DNA from: an uncultured Neglectibacter sp.
Lineage (GTDB): Bacteria > Bacillota > Clostridia > Oscillospirales > Acutalibacteraceae
NCBI GenBank assembly: GCA_904374805.1
Contig: CAJFEW010000009.1
Coordinates: 19,062-83,061 of the forward strand
Length of the DNA: 64,000 nucleotides
Direction: 5' to 3'
In this document: positions 27,178-35,993 of the stretch, in pieces
Layout: each line of letters opens with the position of its first letter
Position numbering within the stretch: the stretch's first letter is position 1
Notes under the pieces: model-generated
Seen by the model: only the letters and a program-made list of their open reading frames with translations
Told to the model about the DNA's origin: nothing
Databases searched by the model: none
Made by a program: the position numbers and the translations under genes

Positions 27178-27851
27178 GCCCGTTCCTCCCGGAGCACATA
27201 GCCGTGGCCCCGCACTGTGTGGATGTATTTCACCGGCCGGCCCTCGTCCAGTTTCTTGCGCAGATAGCGGATGTATACGTCAATCACGTTGGAGCCCCCG
27301 GAAAAGTCGTAGTCCCACACATGCTGCTCCAACTTGTCCCGGCTGAGCACAATACCTGCGTTCTGCATCATGTACCGGAGCAGGGAGAACTCCTTGGAGG
27401 AAAGCCGCACCTCCTCCCCGGCGCGGAACACCTGGCGGGTATCCTGGCGGAGTTCCAGCTCCCCCACCTGGAGCACGCTGGTCTTTTCCCCCTGGGGCTT
27501 GCGCAGCAGCACCCGCAGCCGGGCCAGCAGCTCCTCGAAGGCAAAGGGCTTGATCAAATAGTCGTCCGCCCCGGCGTCCAGGCCCGCCACCCGGTCCTCG
27601 ATGCTGTCCCGGGCGGTGAGCAGCAAAACCGGCACGGTGTTCCCTTGGCGCCGCAGCTCCTGCAGCACCTGCAGGCCGCTCTTTTTGGGCATCATAATGT
27701 CCAGCACCACCACGTCGTACTCCGCCCCCAGCAGGTAGTCCTCCACCTCTTCCCCGTCGAAGCAGGTGTCCACACTGTAGCCCGCCTCTTTCAGGCGGCG
27801 TTTCAGCAGCTGGTTTAAATCCCGTTCGTCCTCCGCCACCAGGATCCGCAT
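27174..27851 (-). CDS. Response regulator, OmpR/PhoB family
   Basis: 225 residues, complete. Receiver domain with acidic pocket VAEDERD, phospho-Asp in VVLDIMMPKKSG and Lys in YLIKPFAFEEL. Winged-helix DNA-binding domain with VIDVYIRYLRKKLDEG and a C-terminal HTVRGHGYVL. The histidine kinase start overlaps its stop (ATGA). Its promoter region probably lies upstream of the PepSY gene or in the 60 nt between them. Confidence 0.94.
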   Translation of the reverse strand: MRILVAEDERDLNQLLKRRLKEAGYSVDTCFDGEEVEDYLLGAEYDVVVLDIMMPKKSGLQVLQELRRQGNTVPVLLLTARDSIEDRVAGLDAGADDYLIKPFAFEELLARLRVLLRKPQGEKTSVLQVGELELRQDTRQVFRAGEEVRLSSKEFSLLRYMMQNAGIVLSRDKLEQHVWDYDFSGGSNVIDVYIRYLRKKLDEGRPVKYIHTVRGHGYVLREERA

Positions 27852-27872
27852 AGGGTCCTCCTTTCCCTCAAA

Positions 27873-27900
27873 AGGGCAGCGCCGCCGCTGGCGCTGCCCT
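27873..27900 (-). terminator. Hairpin between the PepSY gene and the response regulator
   Basis: AGGGCAGCGCC / GGCGCTGCCCT with a 6-nt loop and TTTTGAG after it on the minus strand. It may be a partial terminator that reduces expression of the two-component genes relative to the PepSY gene. Confidence 0.6.
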
Positions 27901-27914
27901 GGGCTTTTTTCTCT

Positions 27915-28889
27915 TTACTCTTGGTAGTCCACGCTCCACTCAATGAAATCCCCGGTGGAAGCGTCGATGGTGAACTCGTGTTCCGTGCGGTTGCAGTACA
28001 CTTCGCCCTCGTACATATCCCGGCCGTCGTCCCGGTCCTGCTCGATGCGCACGTCCTCGGAAGAGGCCCCCGGCACCCGGTCCAGCACCAGCTGCACTGC
28101 CTCCTCCAGGGTGATGGGGCCGGAGACAGAGGAGGAGACACTGTTCCCTTTGCCGTTTTGCTGGCCGTTCCCGTTGCCATTGCCATTACCGTTTCCATTG
28201 CCCTGGCCGTTGCCTACGCCCCAGCCCTCGATGTCGGAATCGTAGGAGAGAATCTCCCCGGTGTCCCGGGCGATGGTGTAATCGTACTCTGTGTTCCCTG
28301 TGTAGAACTCTACCTCATAGACCTCCCGGCCGTCTTCCGTGTCCAGCTCCACCCGGTGAAAACTGGCCTCCTTCACACCGGCGTGCTCCAGGGCGATGGT
28401 CTTGGCCGACTCCTCGTCGATGGCGTCTTCCACGGCTTGGGCTTGGCTCTCGGCAGCGCTCTGGTCTTGCTGAGCCTTGTCTATTTCGGCTTGCACCGCC
28501 TGCTCCTCCTGAGTTTCTGTACCGCTGGAAGAGCTGCCGCCGCTGGCCCCCACAGGGGCGGTCCCGTTTTTGTCGTAGTTATAGTTGACAATCTCTCCGT
28601 TATTCCGGGCCACGTCGTAGTGATACGCCGTATCCTGGGTGGAGAATTCAATCTCATAGACCTGCCGGTCCTCTTCCTCGTCCTCTCTGACGGAGAGAGA
28701 GGTGGTGTCCTCCTGAGCCACCCCCGCGTGGGCCAGGGCGATCTCCGTGGCCTGGGCCTGGTTCACAGAACCGCCCCGGCCCAACAGGGACACCGCCAGG
28801 GCGGTGATCCCCACCACGGCCAACACTGCGCCCACAGCGATGGGCACCACAATCTTCGGGTTGATCTTGCTCAAAATTTTCTCTTTCAC
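27915..28889 (-). CDS. Membrane-anchored triple PepSY-domain protein
   Basis: 324 residues from the GTG at 28889, 9 nt after AAAAGGAG. A membrane anchor (about 12-34) leads to three PepSY-like units, each with the pattern E(I/V)EF or equivalent, a DY.(I/V)A..TGEI strand and a preceding ALEHAGV-type helix: about 38-110, 165-225 and 255-324. A low-complexity Asn-Gly linker (about 228-250) separates the last two. PepSY proteins are often protease inhibitors or envelope stress proteins. It is upstream of, and co-directional with, the two-component genes. Confidence 0.87.
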   Translation of the reverse strand: MKEKILSKINPKIVVPIAVGAVLAVVGITALAVSLLGRGGSVNQAQATEIALAHAGVAQEDTTSLSVREDEEEDRQVYEIEFSTQDTAYHYDVARNNGEIVNYNYDKNGTAPVGASGGSSSSGTETQEEQAVQAEIDKAQQDQSAAESQAQAVEDAIDEESAKTIALEHAGVKEASFHRVELDTEDGREVYEVEFYTGNTEYDYTIARDTGEILSYDSDIEGWGVGNGQGNGNGNGNGNGNGQQNGKGNSVSSSVSGPITLEEAVQLVLDRVPGASSEDVRIEQDRDDGRDMYEGEVYCNRTEHEFTIDASTGDFIEWSVDYQE

Positions 28890-29084
28890 AGCGTTTCGCT
28901 CCTTTTCTTTGGGATGGGTTGCACCACAGGCAAGAGGCCTTGCCTTTTGTTGTCTTAAGCATACCGTGCCCAAATTAAAAGAACATTAAAAAATGCGCCG
29001 GCTGAAATTTTTTTGCAAGGGGCTGTGCACCAGCTTCCCCACCGGAGAATAGGATGCAATAAACGCCATAAGGAGGCGGAGATT

Positions 29085-29657
29085 TTGCCAATCCGCATTT
29101 TTATTGACCAAGGACATAACCCCCAAGGGGTCAACGCCGGGGCTGAGGGCTTTGGCCTGCGGGAGCAGGACGTCAACTACGAGGTGGGCATGGAGCTGGC
29201 CCGCCTGCTCAACGGGGATCCCCGCTTTACAGCCCGGGTCTCCCGCACCACCCCCACGGAAGTGTTGGGCACCAGCAACGCCACCAGCCTCCAGCGCCGG
29301 GTGCAGCTGGCAAATGCCTGGCCGGCCAATTACTTTGTCAGCATTCACTGCAACGCCAACACCAACCCAGCCATCCACGGCACAGAGGTGTACGTCTACC
29401 GGCAGAACACCCAGGCCTATTGGTTGGCCCAGCATGTGCTCACAGGCATTGTAGACGCCGTGGGCACCCGGGACAACGGCGTCCGTCTCAACCCCAGCCT
29501 GTATGTGCTGCGGCGAACCACCATGCCCGCCATTTTGGTGGAACTGGCCTATCTGACCAACGGCGGCGACGCCCTGAAGCTGCGAGACCAGCAGCCCGCC
29601 TTTGCCCAGGGCATTTACGACGGGCTGCTGGCCTACTTTGGCTTTCAGCCTTTGTAA
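29085..29657 (+). CDS. N-acetylmuramoyl-L-alanine amidase (Amidase_3)
   Basis: 190 residues. Zinc ligands are present in FIDQGHNPQG, in LREQDVNYE and in SIHCNAN, and the catalytic Glu in AILVELAYLTN. It cuts the amide bond between MurNAc and the stem peptide. No signal peptide is seen: the start is TTG at 29085, exactly 8 nt after AAGGAGG, giving LPIRIFIDQGH, so the enzyme may act inside the cell (for example on the mother cell side of spore walls) or be released otherwise. It is monocistronic. Confidence 0.9.
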   Translation: MPIRIFIDQGHNPQGVNAGAEGFGLREQDVNYEVGMELARLLNGDPRFTARVSRTTPTEVLGTSNATSLQRRVQLANAWPANYFVSIHCNANTNPAIHGTEVYVYRQNTQAYWLAQHVLTGIVDAVGTRDNGVRLNPSLYVLRRTTMPAILVELAYLTNGGDALKLRDQQPAFAQGIYDGLLAYFGFQPL

Positions 29658-29666
29658 AGGGCGCTT

Positions 29667-30302
29667 TTAGTCCTTGGCTCCCCCATAGGTGAGCAAGGCC
29701 GTGTGACGGCTCATGCCCGGATGGATCTCCAGGGTGTCCGTGTCGTACCGGACCCAGCGGCCGCCCAAATCCAAAAAGTCCTCCACCGGCGCCAACACAT
29801 CGTAGCCGAACGTGTCCGTGCTGTAATGCATGGGGACAATCACCCGGGGGGACAGGGCCTGCACCACCTCCCAGGCCTCCTGGGGACCCACGGTGTAAAA
29901 GCCGCCTACCGGCACCAGCACCGCGTCCAGGTTTTGCAGCTGCTCCACCACCTCTGGGGCAGGCAGAGCGCCCAGATCCCCCAGATGGGCCACCCGCAAG
30001 CCTCCGGCCTCCAGCAGGTGGATGGTGTTGGGGCCCCGCTTCTCCCCGCCGCAATCGTCGTGAAAAGAGGGCAGCGAGGTGATGGTAAAGGGATTGACCC
30101 GGCCGTCCTGGCGCAGGGTCACCCCCGCCCGGTAGTTGTGGTCGTGGTGCTCATGGCTGCAGAGCACCTGATCCGCCGTCTCCTGAATGTCTGCATATCC
30201 GGGAACACTGCCCGGCGCAAAGGGGTCCACCACCACCGTGTACTCCTGACAGGTGATGGCAAAACAGGAATGTCCCAGCCACCGTATCTGCATCGTCTCC
30301 AT
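29667..30302 (-). CDS. MBL-fold metal-dependent hydrolase (UlaG-like)
   Basis: 211 residues. WLGHSCF at the N-terminus, DPFAPG, and the metal motif CSHEHHDHN are diagnostic of the metallo-beta-lactamase fold, UlaG/YtkL subtype. A later HLGDLG and VPMHYSTDTFG supply further ligands. Substrate unknown. Of three in-frame ATGs, the one at 30302 lies at an acceptable distance (12 nt) from AAAGG. It is convergent with the amidase gene and only 9 nt from its stop. Confidence 0.87.
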   Translation of the reverse strand: METMQIRWLGHSCFAITCQEYTVVVDPFAPGSVPGYADIQETADQVLCSHEHHDHNYRAGVTLRQDGRVNPFTITSLPSFHDDCGGEKRGPNTIHLLEAGGLRVAHLGDLGALPAPEVVEQLQNLDAVLVPVGGFYTVGPQEAWEVVQALSPRVIVPMHYSTDTFGYDVLAPVEDFLDLGGRWVRYDTDTLEIHPGMSRHTALLTYGGAKD

Positions 30303-30400
30303 ACCAAGCAACATCCTTTCTCTTGGGGATTTTCCCCAGAATTATTCTGGAATTTCCCCTATTATAGCATAAGTTTTCCTATTTGCCCAGCCCGTTCCCC

Positions 30401-30441
30401 AAAAAGAAAGGGGCCGCCGTGTGATCGACGGCAGCCCTTTC
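30401..30441 (-). terminator. Terminator of the small conserved protein gene
   Basis: On the minus strand, GGGCTGCCGT / ACGGCGGCCC followed by CTTTCTTTTT, 6 nt after the stop at 30447. The core recurs in the terminator at 54985-55026. Confidence 0.8.
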
Positions 30442-30446
30442 TCGCT

Positions 30447-30710
30447 TTATTGACGCTTTTCCGGTCGGTTCCCCCTGCCGGGGCAGCTTTTGGACGGGAC
30501 CGGTGTCCCGGGCTCCCGGCGGGGGATGGCCATGGGAAACAGCTCCTGGTAAGCCGCCTGCTGGGCTTCATCCACCGGGGGCGTGACCTGCAATCCGGTG
30601 CATTCGTTGGCGGAGGCCACAGCCGGATCCTCCGGCAGCAGCCCCGCAGGAAGGGGATCGTGTTCGTGGTACGGGCTCTGGGAAAAAGAGGGCGTCTCCT
30701 TGGACTTCAT
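30447..30710 (-). CDS. Small conserved hypothetical protein (NECTGL motif)
   Basis: 87 residues from the ATG at 30710, 9 nt after AAAGGA. It contains PEDPAVASANECTGLQVTPP, a motif I recall from small proteins of Ruminococcaceae and Oscillospiraceae; this is memory, not a search. It is Pro- and Glu-rich, probably disordered, and has no signal. It has its own terminator and lies after the P-loop kinase gene on the same strand, 53 nt away. Function unknown. Confidence 0.7.
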   Translation of the reverse strand: MKSKETPSFSQSPYHEHDPLPAGLLPEDPAVASANECTGLQVTPPVDEAQQAAYQELFPMAIPRREPGTPVPSKSCPGRGNRPEKRQ

Positions 30711-30763
30711 GGGGCAACATCCTTTCCTGGGTTTGCCTCTAGCTTTCACCGTTTCCCCGTTTC

Positions 30764-31282
30764 CTATGCAGGAAAAGAGCCCAGAATTTTCTCCACGGAC
30801 TCCTCCACCGTCAGGGCGGAATTGTCCAGCCAATACCCCAGCCGCGGCGTTTCCCGTCGAAACGCCTGCAGCAAGGGGCCGGGCGCAAACCCCACATAGC
30901 CCGTTTTGCTCCGGGACGCCTCTCGGGCCTGGACCGCCTCCTGGGTGGGGCAAAGCACCACCACCCGCACGGGGATGCCCTCCAGCTGTGCCAAAATTTC
31001 CAACAAATCTTGCCCATAGTAGTTGTCTTGCAGCACCACCGAAAAACCGGCCTCCCAATAGCCCCGGGCTGCCTGGGCTGCCAGCCGATAGCGAAGACGC
31101 AGCTGCTGCAGGGCCTCTGGGTCAGGCGGGTCGGCCATCTCCACCCGGCCGGTGACGATCATCCGGCGAAACACATCGCCCCGCAGGTGAACGCAGCGGG
31201 GCAGCCGCTCCGCCAGCGCTTGAGCTGTCGTGGATTTTCCCGAGGCCATCACCCCGGTGATCAAGTAGAAGGATTGTTTCAC
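30764..31282 (-). CDS. P-loop kinase-like ATPase (zeta-toxin/CPT type)
   Basis: 172 residues. Walker A GVMASGKSTTAQAL, then HLRGDVFRRMI (substrate Asp) and VVLQDNYYG. The layout matches small AAA_33/zeta-toxin/chloramphenicol phosphotransferase-like kinases. The substrate is unknown and no antitoxin is adjacent. The start is GTG at 31282, 9 nt after AGGAG; the longer frame upstream runs through the secF terminator and is rejected. Confidence 0.82.
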   Translation of the reverse strand: MKQSFYLITGVMASGKSTTAQALAERLPRCVHLRGDVFRRMIVTGRVEMADPPDPEALQQLRLRYRLAAQAARGYWEAGFSVVLQDNYYGQDLLEILAQLEGIPVRVVVLCPTQEAVQAREASRSKTGYVGFAPGPLLQAFRRETPRLGYWLDNSALTVEESVEKILGSFPA

Positions 31283-31304
31283 AACAGTGCGCTCCTCTCC
31301 GCAA

Positions 31305-31342
31305 ACAAAAACCGCGGGGGAATCTCCCTCGCGGCTTTTTGC
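31305..31342 (-). terminator. Terminator of the secDF transcript
   Basis: On the minus strand, GCCGCGAGGGA / TCCCCCGCGG followed by TTTTTGTTT, about 50 nt after the secF stop. Confidence 0.85.
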
Positions 31343-31388
31343 TCTTACTACCGGGAACCGTGCTCTCCCAAGAGCACATGGAATTCCC

Positions 31389-32345
31389 TTACGCCTTCCG
31401 TCTGGCAGCGTCCAACTTATTGCGCTTGTGGATCTGCCACAGGCAGAACAGGTTGGGGGCAATGCACTGGCTGGAGAAACAGCCGGCTGCCACGCCTGCC
31501 ATCATGGGCAATGCAAAGGACACCACCGTCTCGATGTTGAAGATCAAGGCAACAATCAGCACCACCACCAGAGACAGGAACGTGCACAGGGAAGTGAGCA
31601 CTGTGCGGCCCAAAGTCTGGTTCAGGCTCAGATTCAAAATCTCATCGTAGCCCACCTTAGGCCCCAGCTTCCGGCGATTTTCCCGAACCCGGTCGTACAC
31701 CACGATGGTGGCGTTCAAGGAGTAGCCCAAAATGGTCAGGATCACGGCGATGAACACATCGTCAATGTCCAGCCCGCACACCACAAACACACAGAAGGCA
31801 ATAAGCACGTCGTGCATCAGGGCGATCACAGCGGTGACACCGGCGGAAAGGCCGCCGATCTTCCGGAACCGCAGAGTGATGTACAAAAGCAGGAACACGG
31901 CGGTAATCACAAAGCACACCAGGCACTTTTGGAAGAACCGGGCGCCCATGCTGGCCTCCACCGAGCTGGAGGAGAGCAGCTCAAAGGTCAAATCGGAGTA
32001 GGTGCTCTGCAGAGTCTCCGTCACATGGGTCTGCTCCTCAGGGGTCATGGCCTGGTTGCCGGAGAAGGACACCGTCACCTGCTCGCCGCCGGTGGTGATA
32101 TCCTGGCTGATGGAGACCTCGCAATCCCGTCCCACGGCCTCTGTCACAGCGCTTTCCACGCCGCTGGCATCCACCTGGCCGCCGTCCACGGAGTAAAGGA
32201 TCATAGAGCCGCCGGCAAACTGGATATCCAGCTTGGGGCCGACCACAATGCTGGCCAGGATCCCCACCACCAGCAGCACAATGGAAATGGTGAAATAGAT
32301 CTTTTTATTCTGATAAAAATGGAACCGGTATGTTTTCTCATTCAT
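31389..32345 (-). CDS. secF: Protein translocase subunit SecF
   Basis: 318 residues, six membrane segments. FAGGSMI near residue 50, then a periplasmic-type P4 domain and the SecDF membrane motif VGYSLNATIVVYDRVRENRR. With SecD it uses the ion gradient to help release exported proteins. The ATG at 32345 overlaps the secD stop by 8 bp and lies 11 nt after GGAGG; the upstream TTG overlaps that site and is rejected. Confidence 0.95.
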   Translation of the reverse strand: MNEKTYRFHFYQNKKIYFTISIVLLVVGILASIVVGPKLDIQFAGGSMILYSVDGGQVDASGVESAVTEAVGRDCEVSISQDITTGGEQVTVSFSGNQAMTPEEQTHVTETLQSTYSDLTFELLSSSSVEASMGARFFQKCLVCFVITAVFLLLYITLRFRKIGGLSAGVTAVIALMHDVLIAFCVFVVCGLDIDDVFIAVILTILGYSLNATIVVYDRVRENRRKLGPKVGYDEILNLSLNQTLGRTVLTSLCTFLSLVVVLIVALIFNIETVVSFALPMMAGVAAGCFSSQCIAPNLFCLWQIHKRNKLDAARRKA

Positions 32346-33753
32346 CGCCGCGAGCACCTCCAAACAGCCATTTTTTATGCAGGCCTTTGAAGCCGGCCAG
32401 AGAGAGGGTCATCAGGCGGGTGGCCGTCATGCCCATGATGAAGTTGCCGATAATGCCCACCAGCAGGGTAAAGCCAAAGGAGAAAATAGCGCCGGTGGTG
32501 GACTCGCCGAAGATGATGGACAAAATGTTGCTGGGCCCAAACACACCCATGAGCATCACAGCCACAATCAGGGTGGTGATGTTGCCGTCGAAGATGGCCC
32601 AGAAGCTCTCGGAGAAGCCCAGCTTCAAGGCGCCGTCCAGGGTCTTGCCGTTGCGCAGCTCCTCCCGAATGCGGCTGGCGGAAATCACGTTGGCGTCCAC
32701 GCCCATGCCGATGGAGAGCACAATGCCCGCCAAGCCAGGCAGGGTGGTGGTGTAGGAGTTGATGAAGGGGAAGTAACCGGAAATAGCCGCAATACACAGG
32801 CCCACCTGACCGGCCAGGCTGATCACAGCCACCACGCCGGGCAGCCGGAAAATCCCAATCATCAAAACAGAGATCACCACAAAGGCGATGATGCCCGCCA
32901 GCATCATGGCATTGAGCGCCTGGGTGCCCAACGTGGGCGGCATGGAGCTGAAGGAGCTCACCTGCAGGGCAAAGGGCAGGGCGCCGGCCTGAATTTGGTT
33001 GGCCAGCTGGGTGGCCTCTTCGCTGGTGAAGTCCCCGGTGATGGAGCACTCGCCGTTGGTGATGGCCTCATTTACCGTGGGGTAGGAGATCATCACGTCG
33101 TCCATCCAGATGGAGATGGTCTGCCCCACCAGACGCTCTGTGGCCTCGGCAAACTTTTCCTTTCCTTCCTCTGAAAGCTGCAGGCTGACCACATACTGAT
33201 ATTCGCCGGTGGACTCGTCCTGGGTCATAGCGGGGGTAGCGCTCACCACATCGGAACCCTCCAGGATCACGTTCTCAGCGGTGGTGCCAGAGGGGGTGCG
33301 GTATACAATATTGCCGTCCTCGCCGTACTCGGTGGATTCGTACTCCTTGCCCTCCCGGAAGGTGAGCTGGGCCGTGGCAGCCAGCTCGTTGATTGCCTCC
33401 TCAGGGTCAAAATTCTCCTCGTCGCTGCGCCAGGGGAACCGGACGATGATCCGGTTGTTGGTTGGGTCGGTGTAGATTTCGTAATCGGTGATGCTGTTGG
33501 ACACCATCCGGGTTTCGATGATCTCTTTGGCGGCATTGAGCTGCTCGGTGGTGGCCTCCACCCCGTCTGCCGGGCTGAAGGTGGCCTCTACGCCGCCCCG
33601 GATATCAATGCCCCAACGGATGTCCCCAGCGCCTTTTATGTAGGTCTCCTTAAAGTCGCCGTTCTGGCCGTACACGCCGAAGAAGGACGTGTACACCAGG
33701 GCCACAATGAGAAGCAGCACTACAAAAAACACAGGTTTTTTTACTCGCTTCAT
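32338..33753 (-). CDS. secD: Protein translocase subunit SecD
   Basis: 471 residues. An N-terminal anchor (about 6-26) is followed by a large extracytoplasmic P1 domain including DIRGGVEATF. The six-segment translocon domain has the conserved GLAGIVLSIGMGVDANVI and FIMGMTATRLM. It pairs with SecF downstream. The ATG at 33753 follows GGAGGAAAG. A GC-rich hairpin lies between rpsA and secD at 33773-33800 without a T-run on this strand, so the two may be one transcript. Confidence 0.96.
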   Translation of the reverse strand: MKRVKKPVFFVVLLLIVALVYTSFFGVYGQNGDFKETYIKGAGDIRWGIDIRGGVEATFSPADGVEATTEQLNAAKEIIETRMVSNSITDYEIYTDPTNNRIIVRFPWRSDEENFDPEEAINELAATAQLTFREGKEYESTEYGEDGNIVYRTPSGTTAENVILEGSDVVSATPAMTQDESTGEYQYVVSLQLSEEGKEKFAEATERLVGQTISIWMDDVMISYPTVNEAITNGECSITGDFTSEEATQLANQIQAGALPFALQVSSFSSMPPTLGTQALNAMMLAGIIAFVVISVLMIGIFRLPGVVAVISLAGQVGLCIAAISGYFPFINSYTTTLPGLAGIVLSIGMGVDANVISASRIREELRNGKTLDGALKLGFSESFWAIFDGNITTLIVAVMLMGVFGPSNILSIIFGESTTGAIFSFGFTLLVGIIGNFIMGMTATRLMTLSLAGFKGLHKKWLFGGARGDE

Positions 33754-33980
33754 GGGTGTCTTTCCTCCAGTTGGCCCGCCCTGGGCACAGGGCGGGCCTT
33801 GTTTTTTCTGCCGGTCTGGGCGCTCCTCCTTCGAACAGGGCCGTTCTCCTAAGGAAGCCCAAGCAAAACAGGGCAGAGAGGCGCGGGGACTCCCTGGGCC
33901 AAACCATGCGGCCCCGCGGAGCCCCCGGGACGGGCTGCGCCGTCCCCCTCTACTACCCCGCTTTTCTTACCCGTTCAATC

Positions 33981-35993
33981 TTACTCCTGCTCAGCAGGTG
34001 TTTCGTCTGCGGCTTCCTCGTTCTGAGAGGTGCTGTACACCACTTCTTCTGCGGGAGCCTGTGCAGCAGCCTCGTCCGCTGCGTTCTGCTGCTCTTCCAG
34101 CAGGGCGCGAATGGACAGGGACACGCGATGGCGCTCGAAGTCGATGTCGGTAATCTTCACCTTCACCTCGTCGCCAATCTTCAGCACATCCTGAGGCTTC
34201 TCAATCCGGTGGTCGGCGATCTGAGAGATGTGAATCAAACCGTCGATGCCGGGAATCACGCTGGCGAAAGCGCCAAACTGGGTCATGCCCACAATCTTAG
34301 CGTCACACACGGTGCCCACGGGATACTCCCGCTCCAGCTTGACCCAGGGATTGTCCTCAGGCCGCTTGTAGCCCAGGGAGATCTTGCCGTTCTCCCGATC
34401 CAGGCCCTTTACATACACTTCCACCGTGTCGCCCACCTTCAGCACTTCGCTGGGATGCTTGATCCGGTTCCAGGAGAGCTCGGAAATGTGCACCATGCCG
34501 TCTACGCCGCCCAGGTCCACAAAGGCGCCGAAGTTGGTCAGAGACTTGACCTTGCCGGTGTAGTGCTGGCCCTCTTCCACCTGCTCCCAGAACTTCTCCT
34601 GGGCAGCCTTGCGCTCCTCCCGGAGCACGCTGCGGATGGAGCCCACCGCCCGACGGCGCTGACGGTTGACCTCGATAATGCGGAACTTCACCTCTTGGCC
34701 CATGAGCTCGTTCAGGTCTTCCCCACGGGAAGCGGTGGCCTGAGAGGCGGGCACAAACACGCGCATGGCCTTGTACAGGACGATGACGCCGCCCTTGACC
34801 ACTTCGATGACCTTGCCGGTGAGGACTTCGTTGTTCTCCATAGCCTCGCCGATCTCGTCCCAGCCCTTCATAGCGTCCACGCGGCGCTTGGAGAGCATGA
34901 TGGTGCCTTCCTGGTCGTTGGTCTTCATAATCAGCAGATCCATCTCATCGCCAATCTTCACCAGATCCTCCGGCTTGGCGTTGGGATCGTTGGAAAGCTC
35001 GTTGGCGGGAATAAAGCCAGCCTGCTTGCGGCCCACGTCCACATACACTTCCGTGGGGGAGATTCCCACCACGACGCCGTGCACCTTCTCGTCTGTATTA
35101 AAGTTTTTGAGGGATTCCTCAAGCATCTCCTCAAAATTTTGTTCGTTGTTTGTCACTTCTGCCATGGTAGCCAGTACCTCCTTTATAATGCTTGCGGGCG
35201 TGGATGCTCCCGCAGTGATGCCAACGCTCAAACCGGCCGAAAACTCCGGCAGCTCGTCCGCCCTTTCAATGAGGTACGTCTCGCAGTATTCTGCGCAAAT
35301 ATCGCGCAGCTTTGCCGTGTTTGAACTGTTCCTGCCCCCCACCACCACCATACAGTCGCAGCGCTGGGCCAGATCTTTTGCTTCTTTTTGCCGTTTCGCA
35401 GTCGCATTACATATTGTAGCAAAAACTGCGGCGTTTGTACATAGTTTTTTCAGAGTTTCCAAGCATTTTTCCCATTCTCCCCCGTGAAAGGTGGTTTGGG
35501 CGGCAAATGCCAGGGGCCTGGTGGTGAAATCCGGATGTTTTTCCAGCAATTCCACTAATTCTTTTTGATTTTTCACCACAAAATTCTCCCCTTTGCAGTG
35601 GCCCACAATGCCTTGCACCTCGGGATGGCAGGCGTCGCCCGCCAGCAAAAACACCCGGCCCTCCTCCCCGGCGCGCTCTGCCCGCTGGTGAATCTTTTTC
35701 ACAAAAGGACAGGTGGCGTCCACACAGCGCAGCCCCAGGGCGCTTATGGTTTCCTCCACCTCCCGGGACACTCCGTGGGATCGAATCACCAGCACGTAGC
35801 CTGGAGGGGTGTCCTCCGGACGGTCCACCACCACCACGCCCTTGCTTGCCAAATCCTCCGTCACCTGGGGATTGTGGATAATGGGCCCCAGGGTGGCGGC
35901 CTTCTCCCCCTCTTCCACCAGCCGGTATACAGCGGCCACCGCCCGGTCCACCCCAAAGCAGAAGCCCGCGCTTTTGGCCAGCTCAACCTTCAT
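33981..35993 (-). CDS. ispH-rpsA: Bifunctional HMBPP reductase / ribosomal protein S1 (IspH-RpsA fusion)
   Basis: 670 residues. IspH part (1-285): [4Fe-4S] ligands C12 (GFCFG), C95 (DATCPF) and C195 (ATICNAT), plus H73, H123 and E125. It makes IPP and DMAPP in the MEP pathway. The rest holds four S1 RNA-binding domains (about 303-372, 390-455, 473-541 and 558-627) and an acidic Ala/Glu tail. The join is continuous, as known in other Clostridia. The ATG at 35993 lies 6 nt after AAGGAGG and overlaps plsC. Confidence 0.96.
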   Translation of the reverse strand: MKVELAKSAGFCFGVDRAVAAVYRLVEEGEKAATLGPIIHNPQVTEDLASKGVVVVDRPEDTPPGYVLVIRSHGVSREVEETISALGLRCVDATCPFVKKIHQRAERAGEEGRVFLLAGDACHPEVQGIVGHCKGENFVVKNQKELVELLEKHPDFTTRPLAFAAQTTFHGGEWEKCLETLKKLCTNAAVFATICNATAKRQKEAKDLAQRCDCMVVVGGRNSSNTAKLRDICAEYCETYLIERADELPEFSAGLSVGITAGASTPASIIKEVLATMAEVTNNEQNFEEMLEESLKNFNTDEKVHGVVVGISPTEVYVDVGRKQAGFIPANELSNDPNAKPEDLVKIGDEMDLLIMKTNDQEGTIMLSKRRVDAMKGWDEIGEAMENNEVLTGKVIEVVKGGVIVLYKAMRVFVPASQATASRGEDLNELMGQEVKFRIIEVNRQRRRAVGSIRSVLREERKAAQEKFWEQVEEGQHYTGKVKSLTNFGAFVDLGGVDGMVHISELSWNRIKHPSEVLKVGDTVEVYVKGLDRENGKISLGYKRPEDNPWVKLEREYPVGTVCDAKIVGMTQFGAFASVIPGIDGLIHISQIADHRIEKPQDVLKIGDEVKVKITDIDFERHRVSLSIRALLEEQQNAADEAAAQAPAEEVVYSTSQNEEAADETPAEQE

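Noticed and set aside
30764..31282. Toxin-antitoxin module based on the zeta-toxin-like P-loop kinase.
   Set aside because: No antitoxin gene is next to it; the neighbours are secF and a small Pro-rich protein with its own terminator.
33773..33800. GC-rich hairpin GGCCCGCCCTG / CAGGGCGGGCC as terminator before secD.
   Set aside because: The T-run is only on the plus strand, where no gene ends; on the minus strand it lies just before the secD ribosome site, so a terminator role for rpsA is not supported.
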